64,000 nt of DNA from Sphagnum compactum (lineage: Eukaryota; Bryophyta; Sphagnopsida; Sphagnales): NCBI GenBank assembly GCA_965153455.1, contig OZ234498.1, positions 14,384,001 through 14,448,000 on the forward strand, in the 5' to 3' direction. The notes under the pieces were generated by a model. The model was not told the origin of the DNA. It did not search any database and saw nothing but the letters and a program-made list of their open reading frames with translations. Both the position numbers and the translations under genes were made by a program. This document shows positions 33,534 to 47,942 of this stretch, one piece after another. Each line of letters starts with the position of its first letter. The first letter of the stretch is position 1.

Positions 33534-36500
33534 GCCTGCCCTTCTCAAGGAGTCGGCTCTCCCTTCTGCCGTCCTGCCCCTGTCTGTCTCGGGCACCTAG
33601 AATGGACCACGACCAATCAGCGTTCCTAGTTACTATATTACCTACTCTCAAGGATGGATAGATGGATGAATGAATGAATTATAGTTGGTGAATTAGGTCG
33701 ACACTTTTTCATTGGGGCTTTTTCATCTGGTCCCAAAGGCTGCTATTTACCAGGATGCCAATTTTAGAGCTTAGTAATTACTTCTTTAGATTTACTTTCC
33801 ACCCAGGAGTATATATTTAGCTTTAATCTAGATATATATTTCATTTACTTTTCACCTTTTACTCTAAGTGTAGTAAACCAAAAGGCCTCGGTAAGGCCCT
33901 AGGTTACTAGAAGTGGGCCCACACTCACTTCTGGTAATGCCCTCAACCAAGGGCCACGGGCCTGAACATTTCACAAAGAATTTGGAGCAGCTTCAATTTA
34001 AGACAAGGTTCGGTTTCATCTTAATTACACACAACTAAACCACCCAAAAAAAAAAAAAAATTTTAAATGTAATTAATTTGTTCAACAAGTACACACACTC
34101 TAAAATAAATATTATGTAATATTAATTATGTACAACCAATCAAATGCAATATTAACTTGTTTAAAATAGAGAGCCAAGTTTATAGTTATTTTCAATAAAA
34201 TCATATTTATGTACTTAAAGATTATGAACCTTTTTAAAATGGGGCAACAACACTTTTTAATTTAGATTCTAATTCAATTTAAAAAATAAATCAGTTCTTT
34301 AGTTTAAGTTCTAATGATAGTTCCAAAAAAAAGAAAAGCTTAGAACCTCAATGTGTCTGACTACCTTAGAACAGATGGATGGATGAATGATGGGTGAACG
34401 AGAATCATTTCTTTGTTGAGGCTCTAGTCCCACAACTAGGTAGCTGCAATGGAACTAGCTTAGTTAATTTTTATTTATTTTCCCATCTATTTACTTTTAA
34501 TCTATCCTATACTAACCTACTACTGTGGTAAAAACGAAGTAAGTGAACAATTGTTCGCCCTAATTACCTACCTTCTTGCCTTTATCTACCAACTATGGTG
34601 AACCCACCGCCTTGGTTCACCTGTGGAGTAACCCATCTACATGTACTTGTCTACCTACAAACCATCTACTCATCATTTATTGTTTGCTCCTACCTTTGTG
34701 CTAACCATTTATGAACGAACCCCTACTTAAGAATAAGTTTTAGGGTTTTGAGGTTCCCAATTATCTATATTACTCACCATGTGTTCTCCCTTAAACCTTC
34801 TAATCACTGAGGTAACTAGTTAATTGATGGTCATTAACATGGTTGAAACTTGAGACCATGACAATTTTGCATTTGTCCCAAAGAAAAAGAAGATATAATG
34901 TTGCACAAAAAAGGTTGAGGATTGGCCAGGTGGAGTTAGGTTATGTTACATGATAAGGACCCTTACCAGGGTGAAACCTACTATCAATTCAGTTGTCTCC
35001 ATAACAAAGTTCCATCCACTCAGTTTGGTGAGTGGTTGTTTACTTGGGTTCAACTTGGGTGTGCAAGGAGTTGAAAATGGTTAGGAACACTTAAAATTTA
35101 GCTTTCACCCCACTTGAAACGAGGTCATGTTTGACTAGGTCATGTTGAAACTTGTTAACATTCTTTAGTTTGTTATCCTAGTTTAGCATGATTCACACAT
35201 AATGTCAAACCGTCATTGATAATAAAAGTTATCATCAATATAATCGTTAGGATCTTTTGGAAAAAAAAAATGGTGATAGTAATCGTGAAAGTAAACCACA
35301 TAAGAAAGTTTGCAAGTTCATTCATGAGGTCAATGCTACATGTCACAACCTTTTGATTCTTTAATAAAAATGGCCATTCGTTCACACCATAGCCATTGTT
35401 TTCTCTACTTTCTCCCCCCCTCCCCCTTTTCTTTTGGATAAGTGCAAAGAATGGTGGGATGAGATTGATGTTGGCCAGTTTTTGTTTTTGGTGTGTGATG
35501 GGTGGGAATTAGGCATGTAGTTTTTACTTTTGGAACATGGGTCAAGTATGCAATTTTTTTTTAAACTAATAAATTTTTGTGGGTTTAAGCATGTAATTGA
35601 CATGGTTGGTCTCAAAAAAAAAAAAACTCTTGTTATTAGCATTTTACTACCAATGTTATGGAGCTAGTTAGGCCGTGTTTAACATCTCCCTCTTCTCTTT
35701 GGACCAGCCCAATGTAATGTTTTTGCTAAGGTAGTAAGAAGCTGAGTCTCCCTACCCTGTACCAACTTGGGTGAACCAATATCGTCATTGCTACCATGGT
35801 AAACCCAATTTTTCTGGTTGCTTCTATACATTATAGATATCCCATCCCTAGACTAAATTGGGGTCTTTGAGTCCAAATTAACATTTCTTGAGTTAAACAT
35901 GGGCTTGAAGATGCCTTACTCAAGAAGGTGAAGGTACCTAATGTCTTGGCCATCTTTGTATTCAAACCAAATAAGTTACTAATGTCTTTTATTGTCAAGT
36001 TTGATTCAAGAAGTCTTACTTAGTTAGCCTAATATTAATTCACACTAGTTTGCAATCTCAATCTCTTAAGTTTCTTGAGATTGATCGATAAGTCTAGGTA
36101 GGCCCTAGAGGTTGCCCAATTGTGCCCTTGGTCACTCCTTCGTAGCTCAAAGTCCATACGAGTATTGGGTGGGTACTCATAGTCCTTATCTCTTACACAA
36201 CCTCCTTTCAAGACTAGGTTGTTATCCTATCACATGTAGGCTAACTAAAGGCTTACACAAGGAACTCTTTACGTATGAGAGCTAAAAGAATTAGGATATG
36301 TCTTATCCAAAAAACCTTTTTCCCCTCCGTCTTACTTATCTTATTTTATCCACCCAAACCTAGCTTAGGTGCTCACCAAGCAAAAAACTAGATCATTACC
36401 CCTTAACCCAGTGTTTTTTTTTTTTTTTTCCAATTTTGTGACAATGCCACATTAGCAATCAGTTTAGCCATTTGGCTGTAGACCAACTATGAAAGTAAAA

Positions 36501-36890
36501 ATCTATTAAAATATTTTTGCGTTCTAACTATTTGCTTGAAAAATGTGAAAAACATGATTTGAAAAAGAATTAAGGGGGAAAAAAAAAGAATATTCAACAA
36601 AATATAGTTCTTTTGAAAAAGACAATCATCAAATGACAAATTTTCACCAAAGAAAAAAATGCTGCATCAACCTGTCAGAACTGATTATGTATTAACTAAT
36701 GACCAACAAATCCAAGAAGTTTGAGGACTTGGGATGAGCAATAATTTGAAGATTATATGCTACCGTGAAACACCATCAGCATACTGAATTGAACATTCAA
36801 AACCAAGTGGAAGATAAATCAAATCTTTGTTTGATAAATCCAAGGCATTTGAAGAGGGAGAGGGGAATGAGCATATCCATGAAGTGAAAT
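33534..36890. other. intergenic, no gene seen
   Basis: No ORF over ~90 codons and no recognisable motif. TGGATGGATGAATGAATGA-type simple sequence occurs at 33,653 and again at 34,375 (GATGGATGGATGAATGA). Poly-A and poly-T tracts are frequent. Confidence 0.6.
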
Positions 36891-37651
36891 AAATATTCAC
36901 TATTTCGTTCTTCAGTACTCAATGAAGGACAGTTGGTTTTTATGGCCACTCTATAAATGGCCAGGTTTGACTTGGCTGCTCCACTGGCCAGGTTTTTATG
37001 TATACGGGAGGGGCAGGTGAAAAGGAGCTTCCAATGCTACAGGGAGACAGACTCAAGGAACATAGGAGAATGAAAAAGAATAATAGAAGCCCCTCTGGAC
37101 CTGCACTTCCACACTATATGTAAAACCTAAACAAAGGAAAATTGCAGCAGCCCATCAGAATCTTGAAAACCTAAAACAAACAAGACAGTAATCTCGATAC
37201 CTATGACAATAAACTTTCACAGATATATGGTTTTGAAACATTACGAATTGTCAATTGTGTCACCATATACAAACTGAAGTTGGGAAGAAAATATTCCTAC
37301 ACTTCTGTGATGGTGTCATTGAACCAGTTAAGCAAACCACAGATATGCACATTGCATACATGAAAAATTCTGTGCAAAGAGATACTGCAAAGGTGCAGCA
37401 AATGGTTCAGCAATGACTGCTACAACATCCTTCAAGGTCACATACTAATAATCTTCACGAGTATGAGTACAACTATAAAGACCACTGTATATTAGCAATC
37501 ACAGTTTACCAACTTTTTAAGACATGGACACTTCTCCAAAGATGTACAAAGACACACACACACCTCCAGAGAAGCTCCTATAAATTGCCATTTACAGATC
37601 ATACCCCCATTATCAGCTCCAAAAACCTCTTCACACAATCTCCACCCCCAC
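36891..37651 (-). other. probable 3' untranslated region of reticulon gene
   Basis: Composition is gene-like and similar to the exons upstream, in contrast to the AT-rich spacer below about 36,900. No coding frame is supported. The exact polyadenylation site is not visible to me. Confidence 0.4.
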
Positions 37652-39358
37652 CTACAGTACCTTCTTCTCCTTTGCAGGCGCCCTTGGGATTTTGCTCAGA
37701 ACTGCAGCATCAAACTTACTGTAATGCTTCTGAGCCTCATTGCCTGCTCTTATCAGATGGTCATCAATCACATCCTCATATGTATCATATATGAATGGAA
37801 TTGTGTGTGCCAAGATAACACCTGTTGCAACATATTGGAGAAAAGAAAAGAGTCAGTGCAATGAATAAGACTTGAAAACATCTGGTAATACAAAATCACA
37901 TGTGGAAAGCATTGAAATATAAGTGCTCACTCTACAGAAATGTAGCTTTCTTTCAGATGCTCTTTAATAGCAAGGTTTAGTGCAGGATGTAGCTCTACAA
38001 AAGATTTTATCTGGAAGCCTACTTCCTCCTGTAAGTACTGTACTTGAAAGCTGTTGTGAAGATACTTGTGCAGATTTTAACTAATGAATTGAAATAGGTT
38101 AACATCATTAGCAACTCCATAATTTGGTGAAGGCACACCCCATTGTATAGACAGAATAAAGAAACATTTCATATTTTCCTGCTAAAAATATGATATATTT
38201 CATACCTCATGCACAGATCCACCATTTGAACCACAGAATTGGAGAGTCACAATCTATGCTCACTCAGAGAAAGACTGGTGGTATCCAAGGCAGTGCTTTC
38301 TTACCAATCCACAGAGCAGTCAGGAAATTGACCCATGAAGCCACAGTTGAGATAATCCATAGCAGTGCAACTACCTGCAAGCATCAAATAAGTGGTCAAA
38401 AACTGTTGGTTGCAAAAATAAAAGAAACAAAAGCAGGCCATTCAGAAGGAGAAGTGTGTACCTTCAAGAAAAGCTTGAAATCCTTGCCTAGAGCTACATC
38501 CCGGACAACTTCCAAAACCTTGTTGATTTCCACACGAAGGACACTTGCTGTGCTCAGGACATCATCTTCAGAGAGAGTCAGATCAGGCACAGGTGGACCA
38601 GGCCTGTAAAGCACACACAGGCATAAGTTTGCAGATGATACAGAGAATGGGCTGCAACCCAAAGATCTGTAACACAGCAGCCTGAGCAGTCTCCAGAAAA
38701 GACATAGACCTTGGTGGAAGTAGAGGAAAACCAGTTCCTGATAATGATAACGTCAGCGAAAGTATCAGTGGCAACTTAGAGAACCTCAACTTTACAGTGC
38801 CCTTTTAACTGGTCAAACCAAGTAGGCACACCTGTTCAGAAGAGATGCCAGATTCGCCCAGACAAAAAGGACAACAATGGCAAAGATGAGGATGTTGGAG
38901 ACGAGCGCAATCAAAGTGTATTGAGACTTCTCTAGCAGGAACCAAATGACTGTTGATCCAATAAGGAAGGCCGCAGAGAGGTGTTTCTGCTTCCAAAGAA
39001 GCACGTCCGCAACTGCAGTAGTCAAAATTGCCATTCAGACATGCCAGAAGTGAAAGGACCACAATGATTGAGAAACTGGTTCTAAAGAAATGGCAGTGCC
39101 CAAGGAACAATGGACACACACACACAAATTCAGCTGCATCACCTGACTCCACACCAGTATCATTAAGGCAACCAAAATCTCACCTTGTCCTCCACCAAGA
39201 AGCTTGTGGACAGATTTATCTCGGTTAAAGAGACGGTGTGGTGCAGATACATATCTGTCCGAAGGAGCTGACGAAGAAGCTGGAAGCTTCGATGCATTGT
39301 CCACTGCACTGTGCAAGGCATCAGCTGCCACATCTGCAACATCTGTGTTCTCTGACAT
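37652..39358 (-). CDS. reticulon-like protein (RTNLB family)
   Basis: Spliced model (minus): 39,358-39,184, 39,012-38,832, 38,603-38,462, 38,374-38,305, 37,821-37,652; 738 nt, 245 residues, all GT-AG and in phase. The reticulon homology domain starts with RLFNRDKSVHKLLGGGQVAD at ~42-61, followed by a long hydrophobic hairpin (~69-117, AAFLIGSTVIWFLL ... ILIFAIVVLFVWANLA), a soluble loop with PVPDLTLSEDDVL and LRVEINKVLEVVRDVALGKD, and a second hairpin (~167-205, VVALLWIISTVASWVNFLTA). The C-terminus, KIPRAPAKEKKVL, is a lysine-rich tail typical of plant RTNLB proteins. The length matches the family (about 250). Reticulons insert wedge-like hairpins in the ER membrane and stabilise tubules and sheet edges. 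No defect is visible. Confidence 0.93.
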
Positions 39359-41040
39359 GGTGCTCTGCACCCAACTGCAATGATAAGACCTCCAAAGAGT
39401 CTTCGATTGCAAGGTATCTGACGCACGCCAAAAACAGCAAAATAATAAGTAACAAAATAGAGTCTCACAAAACTATGCTTGCAACTCCAAGTGCAGGTTA
39501 AGAAATCAGTCGCTCAATACAACAGAAATGAGGAATTGCACAAAACTTGTTTCAACAATGATCACAGAACAAAGACATTATATGTGGCCCAAGGAAGACC
39601 CTTCATCCCTTTGGTTGCAGATTGAACATTGAAAATTCACCTTCTAACATGCAAAGCTTCTGAAAGTCAAGAGATACCCTAACACTCATGTCTCCAACAC
39701 AGAAATCTGACTGATAGGTATCAGCTCTGACTAGCTACAAACATCAATTTAACCAAAAACCATGCAAAAAGTGCTCAAACTCTTGCAAAAGAGTAAGTAC
39801 TTTGCAAGAGTCGGTCAAATTTTGACATAAGTAAACATAAGGCTGCATTACACTAAACTTAAATACAGTATCTTTATCTCAGTCAGATTTAAACCAGGTC
39901 TCCAGTAACAAGAACAACAGACTGCTCCTCATGTAGGTACTGAAAGCCATTCCATCCTCTTGAGAAGTTTACCCTCATAGGAGACAATTTCTTCCTTCAT
40001 AATGAGGATAAGGAATTGTTTTCACACTCTTACAAGCAAGACCTCATATTCACATCAAGTAACTCATGTTCAAAGACGCAAAAGACGCTGTCTTTGTGCA
40101 GCCCATAGACTCAAATCGCATCAATTTGCACAAGGAAAATCGGCGCTCAAAGTACTTACCCGGATTCAAACTACGGAAGGCAGACAGACACCTAGGAGAA
40201 AATGTTGTTCGTAGCAAGCCATGCAAAACCAGATATAGACGCCTTCAGACAAGAACAGACTGCAAACGTTTTTCCCAGCTCAAGCCTCTATGCCGCCAAG
40301 AAACCCCGATACAGAAGCCAAAAGGAAAGGAAGGCACCAAAGGATGTCGAGTGCAATACTATCATAAACGTCACGAACGAGAGGAATGCCATACATCAAG
40401 CGAGAACAAGTTCTACCACAAGTTAGAAATCCATGACAGAAAAAAGAGGTTCAACAAACAAACCAGTTCATTAACCCAAACCCCGCCCCCCCCGCCTGGA
40501 ACGGCACGGAACTGTGAATCCAACAAAACGGGTCGCAAACAGGGTACAACGGTAAGATTTAAAGCAAGCTAGACCAGGGTCGACCATAACAGGAAGACGA
40601 AACACGTAGAAACACTCGCCTAAAGATCGCCATGGCCAGGCGCGAGATGACGTGCGAACGGGAAGCTACCCCAAAATAAGTCACAGACCAAAACGAAATA
40701 CCACGACGAAGTCATCTTACAGGAAAACAAAACCATCTTTTCCGTAACGGAAACAGAAGAATGGAAGAGCGCCACCACCACAACAGGCAAGAAAGAAAAG
40801 CAAGGCAAAAGAAAGCAAACAGACACATAACCGGAGGTCCAAAAGACAGCAGGAGTTCAAGCAAAACAGATTAAGGAGAAGAGAAAGAAAGTAAAACAAA
40901 CTCGTGCCGCGGATCCAAACTCACCTTGTTTGCAGACGAAAGAGCCGATGCAGAGGAAAACCTTGCGCTGCAGGAAGGAATGAGGGGACGAAGGAAAGAA
41001 GACCGAACAAAGAAATGAAATGAGAGAGAGGAAGACTTTG
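39359..41040 (-). promoter_or_regulatory. reticulon leader exon and 1.55-kb leader intron
   Basis: The start codon is preceded by 16 nt of leader after the acceptor CATTGCAG (exon starts 39,374). A donor CAAACAAG|GTGAGT lies at 40,925/40,924, predicting a leader exon from somewhere near 41,000-41,040 and a 1,550-nt intron. Long leader introns are common in highly expressed plant genes and often raise expression; this role is inference. The 168-codon plus-strand ORF at 40,066-40,572 lies inside this intron and has no family resemblance. Confidence 0.55.
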
Positions 41041-41540
41041 CACTAGAGAACCCCCAGCGCCCTCAACCGCTCATGACCGTCGATTTGAACACCAGCGTCA
41101 CGTCTTCACGGTCCGATGTTAGCACCCACTTTGGCCCCTCGTTTTCAAGTGCTAACTTTAACGAACGCCTTCTTTTTAAGGCTTCGGGACTTCGTTTTGA
41201 GACGAGGAGCCAATGCATACGGCACACACAAATTCAGCCTTTTTTGAACTTGCTATATATTTCGCCAAAAAAGAGAAATTACAAATTAAAAACTCGAAAA
41301 AGAAGTGATTGTGGAGGTTTTCAGTTGCTAGAAACTAAAATCACCATATTTCGAATATTCAGCGTGTAGCCAGAAATATAGAGTGATGATTAAAGATTTG
41401 TACTTGATGTCTGGTTTATAGCCAGAATTTGGCTAAACATTCCTAGGGATGATCGCCACTTTGGCTTACAAACAGAAAAATTCCTTTAAAGAAAACACTG
41501 TACACAGCTGTTCTCTTGGGACTTCAATGACATCCCCAAC

Positions 41541-41748
41541 CACGTGGACGACCTTAATTAACGTAGCTGTCGAAAATAGTACGAGGTCCCAAAATGAGGG
41601 TCCATCCCTGCCACGTATGCGACCACTTTCGAAGGGGATCTGTAATCAAGATCCCCCCCCCCGTTGGACGTCCAGCTGTCGATACATCATTCGCAGACTC
41701 CATTCACAATGACGAAATCTCGTTCTGGACTTTCGTTTAATCCACGTG
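41541..41748. promoter_or_regulatory. two G-box motifs upstream of reticulon gene
   Basis: CACGTG occurs at 41,541-41,546 and 41,743-41,748, each within CCACGTGG, and a half-matching CCACGTAT lies near 41,611. They are about 500-700 bp upstream of the inferred reticulon transcript start. CCACGTGG is the core bound by plant bZIP and bHLH regulators, including ABA- and light-related ones. Confidence 0.35.
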
Positions 41749-41869
41749 GCCGGTCTCTGTTCACATAGAAACGTGACAGCAGTCACTCAGCCGGCCATCT
41801 AATCGGGGGTTAACTTATTTAACCCTCGGTTTACTTATGCCTAGGACAGTTCACTCTGGACCAGGGGCC

Positions 41870-44800
41870 TTTGTTTTTTTTGGGTGAGATAGGTGGATTG
41901 GCAATAATCATTAGCCATATTTGGCTACAGGTTGGAGAGGAAAGTTGGAGAAGACCCACTAAAATAATTATTTAAATAAATAAATATTTAAATATTTAAA
42001 TATATAGTTTATTAAAAATTAAATAAATATTAAATGATTTTATTTTATTTTTTAAAAAAACTCCTCTTACATAAGCAGACAAGTCATGCATTCCCATAGT
42101 ATTCTTGACAGTGGTAGTAATGGGCTACTACCACCCTTGCTTGACATATTCAATGTCGGGTCCTCTCTATTTATTTATTTATTTATTTTCTAGTGTCAAG
42201 GGGAGAATTTCTTTTTCTTTTTTCAGCTCTTGTTCTACAAGAAACAATTCATTATTTGCTTTTTAGAATTTCAAAAAATGGAATGCCCACTGCACCTGGT
42301 ATGATTTTTTTTTTAAATTTAACGCCTTGCAATTTTTATTTATTTTTTAAAATTTTCTTGTGATACCCATTAGATACCTATCAAGTAGAGGGGAAAATTA
42401 ATAATAATAAAATAATAAATAATTTGATGCACGTCTTTAGCAATGTTGTCCAGTTCTAGTGATGTTTTCTCTAAAATGGGTTTTGGCTTGTGAAAGTTTT
42501 CATTTTGAAGGTTTCAGTTCATAGAAGTTCTAAAACATTTCATTGGAAATAGGAGTAGGAACTAATGAGCTTATGGTTGACCATGTGTAGGTGTAATGTG
42601 GTATACTAAAATCCTAAGAGATGTGGCACTTGAAGTAAAACTTCAAGCAAGCAACTAACTTGAGGAGTCCAAACAACTTTGCCATCAAGCAATTCAAAAT
42701 AATTAGCATCCAAGTGGCTCCCAATATTGGAAGACTCTAAGTGTCCTTATACATCAAATGCACCTAAAGCACTTAACATCAAAATGTTCCTTGAACACCT
42801 AATGTTAACAAATGAAGGTAACACATTCATGCTCATACATTAAATCAATTTCAAATGTAATTTTAAGTTTCTTTAATCACAAAATAGTGAATAGAATTAA
42901 TCAAAGTCACTTAAATAATGTCAATTTGGTAACAAGTGCATGGGAGATTTCAATTATAAAAGCTCTAACTCACATAAAAGATTGATGTTTATGTTGCATG
43001 TTTACAATATGTGAAACTTGGGTTTTTTTTCAACTCTAGCTAAATCTTTTAGTATTGGTGTGTTGGTATTAATGATTTACAAACATTCTTCCATGATAGT
43101 TCAAATGTCTTTTGTAGGGTCAAATTGGACATCAATGTTTACAATGTCCTCAGCGCTAGTTGCCATTGCAAACAATGATTTTGTTGTATTTCTTCCATGG
43201 TGGGCTTGATGTCTTGTGACTTTGAACCCACCAAGTGTATCATGGAACACATTACATGAGCAAATGATTTGATCATTTTACATAATATGAGTTGTATTTA
43301 TGAATGTTGTTAAAAATTGACTAGCTACTCTCATTTTTTAAAGCATGTTAACAATAAAATCCCTAATTGCAAGATAATTTTCTAGTGCATCCACATGCTA
43401 GATTTTTTTGGAATGTTGAACCTAACTCTACAACGTGATTTTAAAGTGGGTTTGAACTTTTGTGTTGTTGTGAACCAATCATAAAAACTTGATCTGCGAA
43501 GCTTTTCATAAACACTAAGACAACTTGGCTTATTGTAAATAATATTTAAAACGTTAGATTTTGTACCATGATATTTTTTTGAAAGTAGCAATGATAGGCG
43601 ACCATAAGTGTGGTTGAAACCATTTTTGGTAATGACCACCTTATATCATGTATGGTTGATTTTAGCCCCTTGTGTGGATGTTCAACTTCCTCTTGCTTGA
43701 TGGCTTGGTTTGAGCCTAACATTCTTAGAAACTTTCTTGGTCATCCAACATGTCATTTGTGCATTAAAACTTGTTTTTCCCTGTTTTTTTTACAATTGAA
43801 TAGAACAAATTAATTTTGTATTTTAATACAACCTCATGTTCCTCTTTTGAAATATGTTGAAAAGGCTTGTCAACAATCTTTGATTTTTGTTGTTACAATC
43901 CATGGCAAACCAAATTATAAGTATTGCTTCATTCACAATTCATTGCCACACAAGCCAAGGAAATGAAAAATGAATATGAGTCATCAAAGTTCTTCATGAA
44001 TAATTCTAACATATCAAAATTGTCGTAAGCATAAAAAAAAAAAACCTTGTTTGTTATAAATGAAATGAACATATTTGAAAAATTATAAATTGAGCATACG
44101 CAATTGTTGTAAATCATAGAAGTTTAAAGCCCTCATTGTTGTAAATGAAACTAACATTGCAAACATCAAGAAAAATAAGTGCCAAGTTTTGATAATAGGT
44201 AGATATTGAGGATTTGAACAATTATAATTTGAGGATGAAAATAGGCATTATTTCATTCAAGTCGAAAAGAAATATATATCCATGTAGTACCATTCAAATA
44301 TTTGTAATGTTTTAAAATTTATCAAATTTCAATTCCCCCCCTTGACCTCCCAAATTTACTATTCAAAAATATTGTATACTTGAAGTTTTTGCTCAAAGTA
44401 ACAACGTGTCTAACCCCACTTGAAAATAATAATAGATTATTTTTAACAAAATGAAGAACTGAAACCAATGACTTTTTTTTGGCAAAATTTTGTGTCAAGG
44501 GCAACCAAAAAAAAAAAAAAGGGTGTTGTGAATGGTACAAGGGGGTGTTTTTTGAGGAAAAAAGACCCATGTCACCATATTTTTAGAAAAGGTTATAGCA
44601 TGTCACCAACATGTAGCAGGATTCCTAAACTTTTCTACTTTTCTCTCTAACCTATAGCCATATTTGGCTAAACTCCCTTTTGGACAGTCACCAACCCACC
44701 TACTTCACAAATTTGAAAAAAAAAGAAAAAAAATCACTTACATGAAGCTATATAAAACAGGTTTTGGGGCCGGTTCCTGTTCTAGCCAAAAAATGATTCC

Positions 44801-47529
44801 CAGTTTTGATTCATTTGATTCCCTCCATACCATCTCAAAAAGCATTTTTAGATTTGTAAAGAACTAGAATTTCTGTAGTGAATGTGAAGAAGGCTGCTAC
44901 CTAATAGCAAACCACCAGGACGAATCATTATGATGGACCAATCAGAAACACCACCGAGCAGAGACTAGATCATATTTATCACACTCTTTTCTGCAGGTGC
45001 ACAGCTCTGCTGCGCCCTTTACCAGCCACGACAACACGCACAAGTATGCGGAGCCAAAAGTATTTTCTTGAGCCAAACCGGATGCATATGTTCGGAAGAA
45101 TTTCTTCATCAAATTTTAGTGTCCATATGATCACATACCAAGCATAGCTGGAGGAGACACTCTTAAGTATGTATTACTTTGAAACAAGAGGACTTGTTGT
45201 CATGAAGAGACAAAAGAGAGACAGAGTCCCAAATGACCAGGTCTGTGTACCTACTACATACACCTCCCACTCACCCACTCACTCACCCCTTTCAAGTCCC
45301 TTGTCTTAATTCCACACTTTGCTTTGCACTTCCCCCAAAAGAAGGAACCATCAAATTTGGGAATGAAATTAAAAATCAACTTAATGATGAATATTAATCA
45401 TTGACTAGGTACATTCAATCGGTGATTTGATAATAATATTATTATATATGCATGAGAGTGTTTTGAATTAGTCATTGTTATGTTTAGCCTGTCCATGGTA
45501 TTTCCTCACCTATATTGAGGGGTTTTTAATTTTTTTTTAAAAATCGATTACCCTACAACCTTGGCAGCTTTTGGTACTAATTATATGTTTTTAAATATTT
45601 TTTAATTTTAAAAATCCAGATTAATTTTTTAAAAAGGAAATATATTTGATTTTCCAAAAAAAAATCTGTTTGTTCAAATGAAAACTTAAAAAAAAATAAG
45701 TAAATAAATAATTAACAAACAAAGTGTTGAAGCTACCAAGGTAACTGTTGTATATGCATATGATGTAGTATCATATAACCGATTTCTAGAAAACTGTCCA
45801 AATTCTTTTTTTAACTTATAAAAAATTATCCCCAAATTAAAAACTTGATCAAAATGTTGCTAAAAATTTTCCCCCGATTCAGTTTGCTCAAAATATTTGC
45901 AATTTTTCCCCTTAAAAAAAGGAAATTTGTAACATATCATTTTACCTTTATTTTTTATCCTTTTTTAAAAATCGTTGCCAGGACATAAAATTTCTTTAAA
46001 AAAAGTTAGTGCCTACATCCAAAGAAAAAATCTCCAAAAAAATTTCTTTGTATTTTTTCCATTGGGGTGAATCAACACATACATTATTATCACAATAAAA
46101 ACCCTGATTTTTTTTGTTTCCAAATATTATACAAATATCTTTGTGAGACTAAATGAGGGTCCTAGAGTCAATATTTAACATCTACCAGATTAAATATAGT
46201 CTCTAAGAGCAACTCTAGTTATATCACTCGAAACCACTTGCTACTACTAAATGTAACATCCAATTTTAACATAAACTCTTACCCCTCTCTCTACCCATAA
46301 ATCCCATACAACTTGAACTCACTAGTCAAACATTTGCAATTCTACAAATTAAAAAAAATCTTTCACAACAAACAAAGAAAAGGAGGCACTTGATCGACTA
46401 GATTGTAAAGAATTGTAATAGGATCATGCATGCTTAGGGTTTGGAACAAATCATGGATAAATCATCTTTGCACATAATCAACTTCCAACTTGCACACACA
46501 CACCATGGTCCCTTACCAAAAAAAAAAAAAAAAAAAAACCAAACAAACATTCATAGAAAGCAAACTCCTCTAACAAAAGATTGTATTAAACATATTTTTG
46601 TAACCAATCATGATGATGACGATAATGATGCTCACCTTTCAAGGGTTCAAGTGATCATTGGCCCAACTATGTAGCACAACGTTTGTTTTTTAGCCAAATC
46701 CCTATTTGTGTGACCCCCTAGCAACCCTTAAACTTGAATTAAGCTTGAAAAAAGTTGAAAATTTGAAATAATTTGTTGAATTGCTATTTAAATTGCTTGA
46801 AATTTGCATGACCACCCATAAAAAAAACATTTGTCACCATCGTCTGGCCCCTACTTGCCATGTGTATGTGCCTATTCACTAGTCGATAGGGTTAGGGTTT
46901 GCCAAATTATACTTTTGTTAGGAAGGAGGAGTCAATTTTTTCTTTCATTTCTGTCGTTATTTTTGTTGCATCTTCTCACCTCCATCTCTAATGGAGGAGC
47001 TGTCAATATCATCAATGTGCATAGTTGGTTTGCCAATTTTGTTTATTGTCTCCTACATGCCATTGCTAGGAAGTTCCTACTATGCATACAAGTATGATGT
47101 AGTTGTCCACTCACCAGTGGGCTATGGCACTATGGTAGTTGTGTGTATTGCATCTGTTGAAGTTCAATAACCTAAGTTCTTCAATGCTCAACGTTCATTG
47201 TTGGACATTGTAAGAATTAAATCATTTGTTAAATGAAGTGGTGTCATGCAACAAGTGGCAAGCTTCAAACAACTAGTAAGTTTTAAACAATATGCATTCT
47301 TGGATTTTGTATTTTTTTTCAAGCTTGATAGTAGCCTGTAGGTACAATAATATCAATGTTGATTTTGTTGCAGCCATGGTTTGCCGATCCGAAGATCAAG
47401 ATGGTGAACATTGAATATTCAAATTTGAAGATTGACGAGTTCAAGTGATTATATGTATATAAACCAATTCCAATTTCAACTACAAACATGCAGTAAGCAC
47501 TTTGCACTTCTAACTCACCGCTCATTGAA
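41870..47529. other. AT-rich intergenic DNA, no gene seen
   Basis: Long A/T runs, an (ATTT)n tract at about 42,170-42,188, an A run of ~20 at 46,519, and no ORF with a recognisable motif. A patch at 44,880-45,300 has balanced composition and could be a relic of a gene or promoter, but no exon is convincing. Confidence 0.6.
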
Positions 47530-47830
47530 TCCAATGGTTGTTCAATGTAACCAATGTTTAATGGTTGTTGCCACATTGGTTGTTGCTGATGTTTAATGGT
47601 TGCTACCATATTGGTTGTTACCAATGTTTAGTGGTTGTTATCAATGCTTAATTAATTAGTTCTTGTTAATGCATGGTTGTTATCGATGTTTAATGGTTGC
47701 TGCCACATGTTTAATGGTTGCTACCAATGCTTAGTGGTTGTTGCTATTCTTTTGTGTTTGTGTTTAAGAGTCATTGCCAATGTTTAATCTAATTGAATGG
47801 TCACTACTTGATTCTAGTGCTTAGTCCTCA
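47530..47830. repeat. degenerate minisatellite, ~20-bp unit
   Basis: Variants of CCAATGTTTAATGGTTGTTG (also TTAATGGTTGCTACCA and TTAGTGGTTGTTATCA) recur about ten times with insertions between copies. Confidence 0.7.
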
Positions 47831-47942
47831 TTACCAAATTCTAGTGTTTAATGTTCATTGTTAAATCACTAACACTTGGACATGTAGGGTTTTTGATTTT
47901 AGGTGTGAAATTTTAATTTCTATTTTTGTTGTTGCATTTGCC

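Noticed and set aside
40066-40572. 168-codon plus-strand ORF near the reticulon gene
   Set aside because: It lies entirely in the predicted leader intron, is K/R/Q-rich without motifs, and overlaps two other frames of similar quality.
47530-47830. CRISPR-like array
   Set aside because: The repeat units are diverged and spacers are neither uniform nor unique. This is a eukaryotic minisatellite.
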